48,254 nucleotides of DNA from Alphaproteobacteria bacterium (lineage in GTDB: Bacteria; Pseudomonadota; Alphaproteobacteria; UBA3830): NCBI GenBank assembly GCA_017649895.1, contig JAGCFW010000004.1:1-48254 (forward strand), in the 5' to 3' direction. The notes under the pieces were generated by a model. It saw nothing but the letters and a program-made list of their open reading frames with translations, ran no database searches and was not told where the DNA came from. Shown here piece after piece: positions 33,881 through 44,214 of the stretch; the stretch's first letter is position 1; the number at the start of each line of letters is the position of its first letter. Both the position numbers and the translations under genes were made by a program.

Positions 33881-34732
33881 ATGAAAAAAGTCGCCTTAAT
33901 TTTATGTTCGTTTTTATGTGCCTGTCTCGGTGACAAAAACAGCAATCCCGCTGAAGAAATAAAAACATATGTAATCAGTTTAGATCGAACACCCGAGCGA
34001 TTCGCTTTCGTAAAAAAACAGCTTGATGAGCAAAATCTCAAGTATGAGAAATTTAAAGCAGTGGATGGATACGAGTTGGATTTTCAAAATACAAAAACAG
34101 GAGAATTTCTTGCCGAAGAAAAAAAGAAGGATTTTTACAAATATTCTTGGAAGAACAGGCCCGGAACATATAACGTCGCTTTGCACGGACGTCCGCTGAT
34201 GAAAATTTTCGTCGGAAAAAGACGATTTTCTTTGGGAGAAATCGGTGTTGCCTGCAGTCATCGAGAAATTTGGAAAGAAATGATCAAAAACAATTACGAT
34301 AAAGTCATGGTTTTCGAAGACGATGTTATCCTCGATAAAGATTTCAAGAAAAACCTGGCGGAATATATTGCAGACCTCCCGGATGATTGGGACATCGCTT
34401 TTCTCGGTATAGGACGCAGGCACAACAAATATGGGTATTTCGTTTGCGTAGGAGAAATTTTCAGAGATATCGATAATGTCGAAAATCATCCGCATGTCGC
34501 GAAAATCCAACCGACTAATCTGGTTTACGGAATGTTCGGATACATAATCAATCAAAAAGGCGCAAAAAAACTTCTCGAACTAAGCAACTTTTCCGAATAT
34601 CCGATCGACGATATAGTCTTCCTGCAAGGCGGTATAAATACAGGAAAAGTAAAAGGATACGTCGCCATGAAAAAAATGTTAGAGCCAAAACAAAACGACT
34701 CAGAAATAAAAAGAATGGGAAGAAGTTATTGA
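33881..34732 (+). CDS. Exported GT25-type glycosyltransferase-like protein
   Basis: GT25 features: KTYVISLDRTPERFAFVKKQ, the loop GEIGVACSHREIWKEMI, and the acidic motif KVMVFEDDVILDKDF. C-terminal YPIDDIVFLQGG fits the family's conserved acidic site. The N terminus MKKVALILCSFLCAC is short and hydrophobic, with a possible lipobox L-C-A-C. Complete compared with its shorter upstream paralogue (283 against 220 aa) and with the E-D-D motif intact, so it is more likely active. Co-transcribed with 33215. The acceptor is unknown. Confidence 0.88.
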   Translation: MKKVALILCSFLCACLGDKNSNPAEEIKTYVISLDRTPERFAFVKKQLDEQNLKYEKFKAVDGYELDFQNTKTGEFLAEEKKKDFYKYSWKNRPGTYNVALHGRPLMKIFVGKRRFSLGEIGVACSHREIWKEMIKNNYDKVMVFEDDVILDKDFKKNLAEYIADLPDDWDIAFLGIGRRHNKYGYFVCVGEIFRDIDNVENHPHVAKIQPTNLVYGMFGYIINQKGAKKLLELSNFSEYPIDDIVFLQGGINTGKVKGYVAMKKMLEPKQNDSEIKRMGRSY

Positions 34733-34798
34733 AAATTGCGTAGATTGTGAGTTGCTTCTTTCCATGAACTCTAATTTATTCTTCGGAAAAGAGAGATC

Positions 34799-34985
34799 AA
34801 AAGGTTAAGATTTTGTTAATTTTAAATTACTGTCCGCCCCTCACTCCCCACCCTGAGCATGGTAGCACGAAAAAATTGATAAATTGTTAAATTAACCTTT
34901 TGTTAACTATTTGAAAAACACCTGCCCCGCAGCCCTCACCCTCGGGATTATAGTGTCAAAAGGTTAAAATTCCCTTGATTTTAAC
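34799..34985 (-). repeat. Dispersed repeat, copy E (inverted)
   Basis: Reverse complement of copies A and C, running from the gggaattttaaccttttg end to the ttaacaaaatcttaacc end. About 187 bp, the most complete core copy without the prfB-derived flank. Confidence 0.85.
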
Positions 34986-34993
34986 CTGGATAA

Positions 34994-35070
34994 AACAAAA
35001 ATAGTCGAAACTCTCCTGATTTCAACGAGGTAAAGTTATGCAAGATTGTTAGAATTCCTTTAATTTCAAC
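34994..35070 (+). repeat. 77-bp direct repeat, unit 1
   Basis: From aacaaaaat to cctttaatttcaac; differs from 35111-35187 by about three bases. Contains gtaaagttatgcaagattg. Confidence 0.85.
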
Positions 35071-35110
35071 TGAAAGAGCGTAAATAACCGAAATTTCCTT
35101 ACACAGATAG

Positions 35111-35187
35111 AACAAAAATGCTCGAAACTCTCCTGATTTCAACTAGGTAAAGTTATGCAAGATTGTTAGAATTCCTTTAATTTCAAC
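35111..35187 (+). repeat. 77-bp direct repeat, unit 2
   Basis: Second unit, 117 bp downstream of the first; the intervening 40 bp carries a degenerate version of the same ttcctt motif. Confidence 0.85.
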
Positions 35188-35440
35188 GCGGAATGGTGGC
35201 ACGAAATAGTCAAGATTCCTTAAATTTCACTTTCTGTTAACCTCATTGTATCCGAGAAGTTAAAATTCGACATATTTTCCAAAAACAAAATCTTGGAGAA
35301 AGTCAGAGAAAATTAACGGCAGCAATGACGCAGAAGTGAGAAAAATGTTCAATGATTGGAAAAATACTAAGTAACTGTAAGTTAGCTGATTGCTGGGTTT
35401 TGCGAAATAAAATCGCCAAAATGCAGAGCTTGCCACTTAA

Positions 35441-36202
35441 CTACTTACAGTACAAAACCTGCCCATCGTAGGCCGGCTCAATGTTGGGCGGCAGGGATTT
35501 TATCAAGTTGTCGTAATCCATCGACGTGTCCATATGGGTAAGGTATGTTTTTTTCGGATGCAATTTGCCTACCCAGCTCAGCACCAGCTCCAAATTCGCA
35601 TGGGTCGGCCTTTTTTCGTCGCTGTTCAGGCAATCGACGATCCAAATATCGAGATTTTCCAACACAGAGAAATCGGAAAATCCCGTGACGTCTGTGCAAT
35701 AGGCGAAATTCCCGACGCGAAACCCGAGCGATTTTGAAAATCCGTGATCCTGTTCAAAGCAAATGCCCGAAATATTTTTGACGGAAAATTTTCCGAAAGA
35801 AATTTCGTTTGCGCGCAAATATGAATCGTAAATGTCATGAGAATTATGCTCAAATAAATACGAAAAATTTTGGTAGAGCTCCGCAAGAGTGTCGGCGGTC
35901 GCAAAAATATCCAGCGACTTATTCATTTTCAAATATAAAGGACGCAGCTCATTGATTCCGTTGGTATGATCAAAATGGGCATGGGTGAACAAAATCGCAT
36001 CGATATCTTGGTTTCCGAAACGCAGCAATTGCTCTCGAAGATCAGGTGACGCGTCTACCAGCAACACAGTTTCTGCTTCCTCAATTATGACAGAAGACCT
36101 AGTTCGCCGATTTTTCGGATTTTTCGGATCGCATACACCCCATCCGTACTTTAACGCAGGAACTCCCAAAGATGATCCGCAACCCAAAATCGTAACTTTC
36201 AT
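35441..36202 (-). CDS. MBL-fold metallohydrolase (PhnP/RNase-Z-like)
   Basis: Metallo-beta-lactamase fold: start MKVTILGCGSSLGVP, metal site FTHAHFDHTNG (HxHxDH), further ligands in FAYCTDVTGFS and the C-terminal YLTHMD. The insert WGVCDPKNPKNRRTRSSVII is typical of the PhnP-like branch that hydrolyses cyclic phosphodiesters. Length (253 aa) is normal. In many alphaproteobacteria this gene follows tatD; here it is alone. The exact substrate is not deducible. Confidence 0.9.
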   Translation of the reverse strand: MKVTILGCGSSLGVPALKYGWGVCDPKNPKNRRTRSSVIIEEAETVLLVDASPDLREQLLRFGNQDIDAILFTHAHFDHTNGINELRPLYLKMNKSLDIFATADTLAELYQNFSYLFEHNSHDIYDSYLRANEISFGKFSVKNISGICFEQDHGFSKSLGFRVGNFAYCTDVTGFSDFSVLENLDIWIVDCLNSDEKRPTHANLELVLSWVGKLHPKKTYLTHMDTSMDYDNLIKSLPPNIEPAYDGQVLYCK

Positions 36203-36277
36203 TTCAAAATCCCCGAAATTCTGAAAAACTTACGAAATTTTAACAATTAATGGCTACAATGTAAAAAGAGATAGATT

Positions 36278-38278
36278 ATGAGATATTTATTTTTATTGCT
36301 GCAGCTGTTTTTTATTTTTTCCACGACGAAATTGTTCGCCAACGCGCCAACCTTCAATTCGTCCATGATAAATGATTTTCTCAGCAGCAAGACTTTTAAT
36401 GATCCTCAAAGCGGTAATCTGTTCGGAAATTACGATCAAAACGGAATTTACAATGCATCCCCTGTTTCCAGCAACCCCGGAAGAACCTACAATAGCGGCG
36501 ACGTTTTAGCTCCGGTTCAGCCGAGAGTGCAAGATTATGATAAAATTTTTCAATCGGCGGAGAATTATATTAAAAATGGAGGAGAATTGGACCCCAAGTT
36601 ATTTTTGGATGAAAATCTTAATAGCCAAATGTCCAAAAGCGATGCCGAAAACAGCGCTACTTTAAAAAGCTTACTTCAACAATATCAGAATCTCGTGAAT
36701 AATCCTGAATTACAAAGAAACACAGAGGAAAATTCTCCCGAGGCTCGGCTTCAAGAACTAAAAAAAATCAGAGAAGATTTTCAAATTACGGTATATAATC
36801 TCTACAGAATTTTGAAAAACGATCCGTCCATCATCAACAACAAGCTTTTAAAAGATACCACCGCTCCGCTTCGTAACAAAGAAAAGGAAAAAATCGATGA
36901 ACGCGTCGGAAACCTTAATTTTTTGTTCAATGTTTTAAACCTTATGATCCGACACCTGAAGTATCCGAACCTGTATCTCAAAAGCGAAGAATCAATGCCT
37001 ATCGGAGATATTTGGGCAACTTCGATTGGCGGGAATGGGCCAACTATTACGGTAGCAACAATGCAAAATGATAATTCCGCTTCCGGAAGTGATGCAAATC
37101 CGAATTCTGATAGCAGTGCGCAGAATGACGGAAGTGCTGCAAATCCAGATTCGAAGAATAATGAACAAAATGCAGATGCTAAAGAAAACAAAGAAGGAAA
37201 TGACGAATCTGGGCAAAATAGCGATTCCGATGCCGATTCCGATGCCGACGCTAACGACGCAGAGAATCAACCGCCCGCGGCGAATGACGCAGCTCAAAAT
37301 GACGATGACGAAGAAAATGGCGCTGATGAAGCTGTCCAGTCATCAAATGACAGAATAGAAAACGACGATGATGACGATGATGGAATCGGCATGGGCGGCA
37401 TTATAGGAGGAGTGGTTGGAGTAGGCGGGATGGGTGCTCTTATATTGAATTCCGACCGGATTGAGCCCGAATATGATGAAGATTTTTACAGACAACCGAC
37501 GAAAAAACAAGCTGTAAACCGAGTCGAGCAGGATTCTGTGATATCAGACGACGACGCAGTGATAAACTCAGACGATCTCGATGAAGACAAAATACTAGAG
37601 TCATCCACTGTCGACAATCAACCTGCTGCACAAGAAGCCAAAGAACAAGCTATGCAAGAGGAAAATAATCAGGAAGATGAAGAAGAGGATGATGCCGCAG
37701 ATACCTCTTCCGACAAGAAAGCCACGTCCTCGAAAAAAAGCGCTGCCGCTAACGATTCCGACGCAAAAAGCACCGTCGATAGTGACTCCGATTCGGAAGA
37801 TGTAGAAGCGGACGAAGACGAGGAGATTTTCGAACAATCAAAAACGTCGGCCCGTACAGCTCAGACCTCTCAATCCAAGCGAACTAATCAACAGATTCGA
37901 CAAATCTCCGGCAAACAGTCGGTTCAGAGGAATTCCGCTTCGGCATCGCGACAAAATTTTGAGCAAACCAACGAATTCGAAACATTCGGAGAAAATTCAG
38001 GAATTTCAGGTAGAGACTCCGCCCGAGTTTATGCTTCGGATAGTTCCGTCGAGGATTACATTCATGGCTCGGACGTCGAAGATTACATTCATGGCTCGGG
38101 TAGTTCCGTAGAAGATTACATTCGCAGCGAGACAGATCCTTATTGGAACGAAAGCGATCAATATTCGACATCATCGGGAGGCCTTTATGATGGATATCAA
38201 TTGGTTCCGACAAACAGTGATCGACTTCGCAGATACAAATCGCTGGACGATGAACTGCTTCATGCTGATGAATTTTAG
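36278..38278 (+). CDS. Large exported acidic protein with an internal membrane-like segment
   Basis: Not recognised. Signal peptide MRYLFLLLQLFFIFSTTKLF. Residues about 25-240 are a helical domain. An extremely acidic Asn/Ser/Asp region follows (runs such as SDSDADSDADANDAE), then a Gly-rich hydrophobic stretch GIGMGGIIGGVVGVGGMGAL (a possible membrane span), and a second acidic low-complexity region (EEDDAADTSSDKKATSSKKS). Near the C terminus VEDYIHGS is repeated three times. Low complexity and short repeats suggest a surface or secreted protein. It is 9 bp from the next gene, clearly co-transcribed. Confidence 0.8.
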   Translation: MRYLFLLLQLFFIFSTTKLFANAPTFNSSMINDFLSSKTFNDPQSGNLFGNYDQNGIYNASPVSSNPGRTYNSGDVLAPVQPRVQDYDKIFQSAENYIKNGGELDPKLFLDENLNSQMSKSDAENSATLKSLLQQYQNLVNNPELQRNTEENSPEARLQELKKIREDFQITVYNLYRILKNDPSIINNKLLKDTTAPLRNKEKEKIDERVGNLNFLFNVLNLMIRHLKYPNLYLKSEESMPIGDIWATSIGGNGPTITVATMQNDNSASGSDANPNSDSSAQNDGSAANPDSKNNEQNADAKENKEGNDESGQNSDSDADSDADANDAENQPPAANDAAQNDDDEENGADEAVQSSNDRIENDDDDDDGIGMGGIIGGVVGVGGMGALILNSDRIEPEYDEDFYRQPTKKQAVNRVEQDSVISDDDAVINSDDLDEDKILESSTVDNQPAAQEAKEQAMQEENNQEDEEEDDAADTSSDKKATSSKKSAAANDSDAKSTVDSDSDSEDVEADEDEEIFEQSKTSARTAQTSQSKRTNQQIRQISGKQSVQRNSASASRQNFEQTNEFETFGENSGISGRDSARVYASDSSVEDYIHGSDVEDYIHGSGSSVEDYIRSETDPYWNESDQYSTSSGGLYDGYQLVPTNSDRLRRYKSLDDELLHADEF

Positions 38279-38287
38279 GAGGATAGA

Positions 38288-39592
38288 ATGAAAAGAGTTT
38301 GCACGCTGATTTTCGGATTAACAATTTTGGGCTTGACCTCCTCCGGCGCGAATGCCGACTCGTACTACGGAAACTACGATTCAATCAGACCTTCTGATGA
38401 CTATATCGACAGGGATCTTGACTTTCTCAGATATTACGACAAAGTCGGAGCTTACAATACTTACCCGGTCAAAAACTCCGAAAGTTATGAATTTTATCTG
38501 AGAGATCAAGACCAACAGAGGGAGATCGAAAGACTGCGAAAGATTGAAGAACAAAAAAGGCTCGAAGATCAAAAAAAGTACGAAGAATTTCAATCAGCCG
38601 AAGAACAAAAAAGACTTGAGGAACTGAGAACTCTTGAAGAATGGAAAAAAGCTCAAGAACAAAGAAGGCTTGAGGAACAGAGAGAACTCGACGATTTGCG
38701 AAGAGCTCATGAACAAAAATTGCGTGAAGAAGAGGCTATTAAGCAAGAAAAACTGAGAAAGTTCGAAGAATATGAAGCTGCTCAAGAACAAGAAAAACTC
38801 AGGCAAATGGAAAATTTAGGAAAACAATTTGAAATATTTTTAAAAAGCCAGGAACAAAATGGTTTACCTCTCAACCCGGAGCAACAGAGAGAAAGAAAAT
38901 ACCAGCAAATGCAATTAATTACCTCAATACAGGAAAAAATTCGAAATGAAGAATTGCGCCAGCGCGAAAATAAAGAAAGAGAACAGGAGAAAATTAATCG
39001 AATTGTGCCGTTAAAATGGCAAGCCAAGAGAAAAGTTGAGTTTTTGGCCGAACAGCTTGTAGAACTCAGTTCACGCATGCAAAATTTAATCCAAAATGTG
39101 CAGGATCACGGTATCTCAAATGATCCAAATTTGAAATTTGTACAAAGGTCAATTGAATTCTGTTTTAAGGGGATGCAAAACTTGTTGCTGAACGGTATAC
39201 AAAAATCACTATCATTGAGAAGAAACTCAATTGATGATGACGACAGAACTTTGACGAATGATGTGGACGACGTTGATCGCAACTTGTTCCTAAACGGTAT
39301 ACAAAAATCACCATCATTAAGAAAAAACTCAATTGATGATGACGACAGAACTTTGACGAATGACGAGGACGACGTTGATCGCAACTTGTTCCTAAACGGT
39401 ATACAAAAATCACCATCATTAAGAAAAAACTCAATTGATGATGACGACAGAACTTTGACGAATGACGAGGACGACCGTTATCGCAAAAGGGAAATATCTC
39501 GGAATTCGCAGTACAATAACGTAAATAAGAAAGAATCGCCCAGAATAAGATTTTCCAGGCCGATTGCTCCTCCGGCAGCCCCTACTGCTTAA
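38288..39592 (+). CDS. Exported coiled-coil protein with 34-residue tandem repeats
   Basis: Not recognised. ATG 38288 follows GGAGG, which overlaps the previous stop region. Signal peptide MKRVCTLIFGLTILGLTSSG. Residues about 70-185 form a continuous Glu/Arg/Gln coiled coil (EQKRLEELRTLEEWKKAQEQ). Near the C terminus a 34-residue unit (LNGIQKSPSLRKNSIDDDDR and onward) repeats three times, followed by a short Pro-rich end. Paired with 36278, suggesting a two-protein surface or secreted complex. Confidence 0.8.
   Translation: MKRVCTLIFGLTILGLTSSGANADSYYGNYDSIRPSDDYIDRDLDFLRYYDKVGAYNTYPVKNSESYEFYLRDQDQQREIERLRKIEEQKRLEDQKKYEEFQSAEEQKRLEELRTLEEWKKAQEQRRLEEQRELDDLRRAHEQKLREEEAIKQEKLRKFEEYEAAQEQEKLRQMENLGKQFEIFLKSQEQNGLPLNPEQQRERKYQQMQLITSIQEKIRNEELRQRENKEREQEKINRIVPLKWQAKRKVEFLAEQLVELSSRMQNLIQNVQDHGISNDPNLKFVQRSIEFCFKGMQNLLLNGIQKSLSLRRNSIDDDDRTLTNDVDDVDRNLFLNGIQKSPSLRKNSIDDDDRTLTNDEDDVDRNLFLNGIQKSPSLRKNSIDDDDRTLTNDEDDRYRKREISRNSQYNNVNKKESPRIRFSRPIAPPAAPTA
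39191..39496 (+). repeat. 102-bp tandem repeat (three units)
   Basis: Units begin at aacggtatacaaaaatca at 39191, 39293 and 39395; units 2 and 3 are nearly identical. The period keeps the reading frame (34 codons). Confidence 0.9.
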
Positions 39593-39678
39593 TAGTTTTC
39601 ATTGATTTGTTTGATGTTTGAGATGCTGCGTGTCGACTTCTCGGGTTTTTATTTCCATTTTCATGTCATTCCCCGGCT

Positions 39679-40023
39679 TTAAATCGAAATATTCTCGATA
39701 TGTTTCGGAAAACACCAATCCGCAATTAAAATTACGTCGAAACTAAGGTCGCAATTCATGTATTTCGGATTGTTTTTCAAGAAGAATTGAGATACGTTGC
39801 GAATTCTGCGCAACTGTTGCGTGGTAATTGCGATTTGGCATTTTTCCTCGCTTTTGCGGGTTTTAACCTCGACAAACGAGATTTTGTTGCCGCGTTTCGC
39901 GATGATGTCGATTTCTCCGCCACTCAATTTATACCGATGTTCCAATATGCGATATCCTTTGCACCACAACAAAATTGTCGCGACGAATTCTCCGAAATAT
40001 CCCCGAAACTCAGTTTTGCGCAT
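39679..40023 (-). CDS. yraN: YraN family (UPF0102) endonuclease-like protein
   Basis: 114 aa with the family pattern RGYFGEFVATILLWCKGYRI, then GGEIDIIAKRGNKISFVEVK: a PD-(D/E)XK-like arrangement (E, D, E-V-K). ATG 40021-40023. Its role is unclear, probably nucleic-acid processing. It lies on the same strand as atpC, 83 bp downstream of it. Confidence 0.9.
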   Translation of the reverse strand: MRKTEFRGYFGEFVATILLWCKGYRILEHRYKLSGGEIDIIAKRGNKISFVEVKTRKSEEKCQIAITTQQLRRIRNVSQFFLKNNPKYMNCDLSFDVILIADWCFPKHIENISI

Positions 40024-40106
40024 TTTACGGACCCCCTTCTACAAAAATCACAAAAGTTAAAAATCCGTCAAATTAACCATTAAAAAAAGACGTCTACTCC
40101 GCAGCA

Positions 40107-40346
40107 TCACCCTTCCGCCAGCACCGAGAGGCAATCGTCGGAAAAAGAACACACGCCGCCGCCAATTTCGGTTTGAAATTTTTCGCCACCCTTTTTGTGG
40201 ACGATCAGCCGCCCGTGCTGCAAATTCGTGACGATCGAGATGTGATGCGGAAGAATTGTCATTTCTCCGTTTTGCGCCGGAACGGTTACTTTCTCCGCCT
40301 CGCCCTCGTACACAACTTCTTCCGATTTGAAAATTTTGACCTTCAT
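40107..40346 (-). CDS. atpC: ATP synthase epsilon subunit, short form
   Basis: 79 aa: VYEGEAEKVTVPAQNGEMTI, LPHHISIVTNLQHGRLIV and SFSDDCLSVLAEG match the N-terminal beta-barrel domain of the F1 epsilon subunit. The usual C-terminal two-helix regulatory domain (about 50 residues) is absent; a stop follows immediately. Epsilon links the rotor gamma subunit to the c ring. It is separated from atpD by the 2.2-kb opposite-strand gene 40534-42717, so it cannot share the atpAGD transcript. Confidence 0.9.
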   Translation of the reverse strand: MKVKIFKSEEVVYEGEAEKVTVPAQNGEMTILPHHISIVTNLQHGRLIVHKKGGEKFQTEIGGGVCSFSDDCLSVLAEG

Positions 40347-40476
40347 GCCTTTTCACCCTCTGCTTCCGATCCGAACGGCCTACCTCGAGGCGTTTTTTCT
40401 TCTTGAAAACTTCACACGGCCGATGATACTAAATATCAGCCAAAAAATCGAGAAGAAAAAAAGACAAAAATATTTA

Positions 40477-40505
40477 TTGACATTTTTTTAATATTCTTAT
40501 ACATA
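40477..40505 (+). promoter_or_regulatory. Probable sigma-70-type promoter
   Basis: TTGACA (40477-40482), 17 bp, TACATA (40500-40505), about 30 bp before the gene at 40534. Confidence 0.55.
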
Positions 40506-40533
40506 ATATGCAAAATTAAATTAAAGAAATACA

Positions 40534-42717
40534 ATGAAAAAACATTTAGCAATTTTTTTTAGTATATTAAGTTTTTCTACAGTCCATGCGGCAAATCTGC
40601 CGGAACGGTTTAGTTGCTTTGAAATATCGCAAAAAAGCGGTTATCAACTGCGGTTGGATCGAATTGATCGGGAAATCGTGAAAGATATCCAAAAGATAGC
40701 TGATGAGTGCGGAAAGGATCAAATATCAGATTTGTTGGACTATATCCGCGAAGAATCCGTGTGCAAAGTATCTCGAACCATTGATGCTTTTGATTTCATG
40801 AGACAGAAAGGGATTGACACGCAAATTATCGAGTCCATTAAAAAGCAAGAGCAAGAAGAATATGAAAAATTGATTGGTAAATTGGATAAATTTTTCAAAA
40901 ATAACCCAAAATGGGAATTTTTTAAAACTAACAATTCGTCACTGGGAGATATAAAAATAGGGTGTTGGATGGAAAGTAATCAGGAATATATTTGTCTTGA
41001 CAATTTCTTGAAGCAGAACAGCAAAACTCAAAAATTGTTTGATGAATTTAAAAATCAAATGAAATCCATAACCGAGAAAAATATCAAAAAGATTAAGAAA
41101 GATATTCTGAAAAAACACTTAGTAAGCGACAGAGAATGGATGCTGTTTGATCACGAAATTTCCGATATAAATAATCTGGAATGGAAATCATTTCTGATAT
41201 CTTCAGCGCAGAAAATTCCTGAAGTAAGTCTAGATTTGAGAGAGACTATTGAAAGATATATTGCAGGTGGAAATTCAAATCAAGAGAAGTTTAAAGGTCT
41301 CCTCAATAAATACAAGCAGCTGAACGACGCATTTTTAAATGCGAAAATGGTCGAAGTTGGTTTGATGCCTGATGAAAAAACAGAGGAACAATTAAATGCA
41401 GAAAAGATACTCACCAACAAAATCGAAAAGGAAATTTACGAGTCTTCGAGAAATCCGAATGAAAAAGAAATCGAAGATTTACAGGATTTGCGGTTGATTG
41501 CGGAAAAACACGGAGTGAATGAAATTCGAATAATCGATGCCGAAAGTTTGATAAATGCTTTGCATTTGGATGAAAGTGAAAAGGATCGATTTCAGGATCT
41601 GTTGAAAAAAGGGACTCAGGAAGAAATCGAAAATGAGATAGAAGACTTTATTAAAAATTCCAAATTTAATGAAGAAGCCGATCCATCAAATGAAGAGGGC
41701 TATTTACGGGAACACGTAAAAAATGTACTCGTGAGAGGAGCAAAGAAGTCCAAGATTTACAGAGATGAGACTATTGCGTTTATTGCATGGTCGAAAGCAA
41801 ATGAACCAGCGTTGTATGATGTGAAGACGTGCCCGTACATTATGGACAGCGAGAAGACGTACCCGTACATTATGGACAGCGAATGGCAGAATAGATCCAC
41901 TACCTTCCGCGCGGTTAAAACGGGTTCTCAGGCATTTTATAAAAATATTGATCTGGATCTATCTGAAAATCGTCCGGGAAATTTCTACCTTTATGGATTA
42001 TCCGAGAATCAACCGTCTCATCGCTTAGCATATAATGAAAAAAACTCGATATTTCATGAAATGGGACACGTCATCTCAGGAAATATGGCTCTTGCGACAG
42101 ATGTATCTTTAGAATCATATTTGAACAAACAATCTTCCGACATAGCTATGGAAATTGCGGGGGAGTCTATAATCCTACAAAATGAGAATCGTTCTGTAAA
42201 AAAAGGATTGCAATTATTGGGCAACTTCGCAGACTTTTGCACCGGAGGTCGAGCATCCGATTTCATAAAAGAAAAATTCATGAAAGTATTGGGACTGAAT
42301 TCGCAAATCGTTTTACCAAAAGAAAGAGAAAGTAAGATAAAATTATTTGAAAAACTCGGTTCTTCTGATGCTCTTTACACAAGGGTTTTTCTTTTCCATC
42401 GTCCCGTGGAATTAATGCAAATCATGGGGATAAGTTCCGGCATTCATAATGGTCAGAACGTGCTGTATCTCAACAAACTGTCGGACTGTGCTAATTCGGT
42501 TCTTACGGGGAATTACATACGAGTGGATCATAACGGAGATAAAAAAGATCGGAATTTCCTTCTGCGTTTCGATAACTGCGTAGTGTGGCCGAGTCTAGCT
42601 TATTTAATAAAAGGGGGAGTTGGAATAAATCTGGATTTTTACAAGGCGCTTATCAAAGCCTATGGCTCTGATCCAGACGATTATTTTAAAAGATTGGAAA
42701 AAAATAGGGGCAAGTAA
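40534..42717 (+). CDS. Exported protein with HExxH zinc-protease motif
   Basis: Not assigned to a named family. Signal peptide MKKHLAIFFSILSFSTVHAA. About 480 residues of charged, mainly helical sequence precede SIFHEMGHVISG, an HExxH zinc-binding motif of the kind found in metallopeptidases; a following MEIAGESIILQ could supply the third ligand. The 30-bp duplication encoding CPYIMDSE/YPYIMDSE lies at 41824-41883. Own promoter and a shared terminator at 42719. It separates atpC from atpD on the other strand, so it looks like a later insertion. Proteolytic activity is inferred from the motif only. Confidence 0.85.
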   Translation: MKKHLAIFFSILSFSTVHAANLPERFSCFEISQKSGYQLRLDRIDREIVKDIQKIADECGKDQISDLLDYIREESVCKVSRTIDAFDFMRQKGIDTQIIESIKKQEQEEYEKLIGKLDKFFKNNPKWEFFKTNNSSLGDIKIGCWMESNQEYICLDNFLKQNSKTQKLFDEFKNQMKSITEKNIKKIKKDILKKHLVSDREWMLFDHEISDINNLEWKSFLISSAQKIPEVSLDLRETIERYIAGGNSNQEKFKGLLNKYKQLNDAFLNAKMVEVGLMPDEKTEEQLNAEKILTNKIEKEIYESSRNPNEKEIEDLQDLRLIAEKHGVNEIRIIDAESLINALHLDESEKDRFQDLLKKGTQEEIENEIEDFIKNSKFNEEADPSNEEGYLREHVKNVLVRGAKKSKIYRDETIAFIAWSKANEPALYDVKTCPYIMDSEKTYPYIMDSEWQNRSTTFRAVKTGSQAFYKNIDLDLSENRPGNFYLYGLSENQPSHRLAYNEKNSIFHEMGHVISGNMALATDVSLESYLNKQSSDIAMEIAGESIILQNENRSVKKGLQLLGNFADFCTGGRASDFIKEKFMKVLGLNSQIVLPKERESKIKLFEKLGSSDALYTRVFLFHRPVELMQIMGISSGIHNGQNVLYLNKLSDCANSVLTGNYIRVDHNGDKKDRNFLLRFDNCVVWPSLAYLIKGGVGINLDFYKALIKAYGSDPDDYFKRLEKNRGK
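41824..41883 (+). repeat. 30-bp in-frame tandem duplication
   Basis: aagacgtgcccgtacatta at 41824 and aagacgtacccgtacatta at 41854, each continuing tggacagcga. Two units differing by one base. Confidence 0.9.
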
Positions 42718-42718
42718 A

Positions 42719-42746
42719 AACAGAGCCTCAAAAATGAGGCTCTGTT
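42719..42746. terminator. Bidirectional terminator between the HExxH gene and atpD
   Basis: AACAGAGCCTCA (42719-42730) pairs over 12 positions with TGAGGCTCTGTT (42735-42746) around AAAA. On the minus strand it is followed by five Ts, making it a strong stop for transcripts leaving atpD; on the plus strand by three. Confidence 0.9.
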
Positions 42747-42769
42747 TAAGCTTGCATAAGTCACGTCTC

Positions 42770-44206
<1,437 letters not shown>

Positions 44207-44214
44207 TCATAATT

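Larger units (their letters stand above)
34733..35440. other. Gene-free, repeat-rich spacer with a possible coding relic
   Basis: Holds inverted repeat copy E (34799-34985), a duplicated 77-bp unit (34994-35070 and 35111-35187) within a series of degenerate ttcctttaatttcaac-like motifs, and at about 35300-35374 a short stretch whose translation looks coding (SNDAEVRKMFNDWKNTK before a stop) but has no start and is broken upstream. Confidence 0.6.

Noticed and set aside
34799-35187. CRISPR-like array in the repeat-rich spacer
   Set aside because: Repeats are unequal, degenerate and too long; there are no regular spacers and no cas genes.
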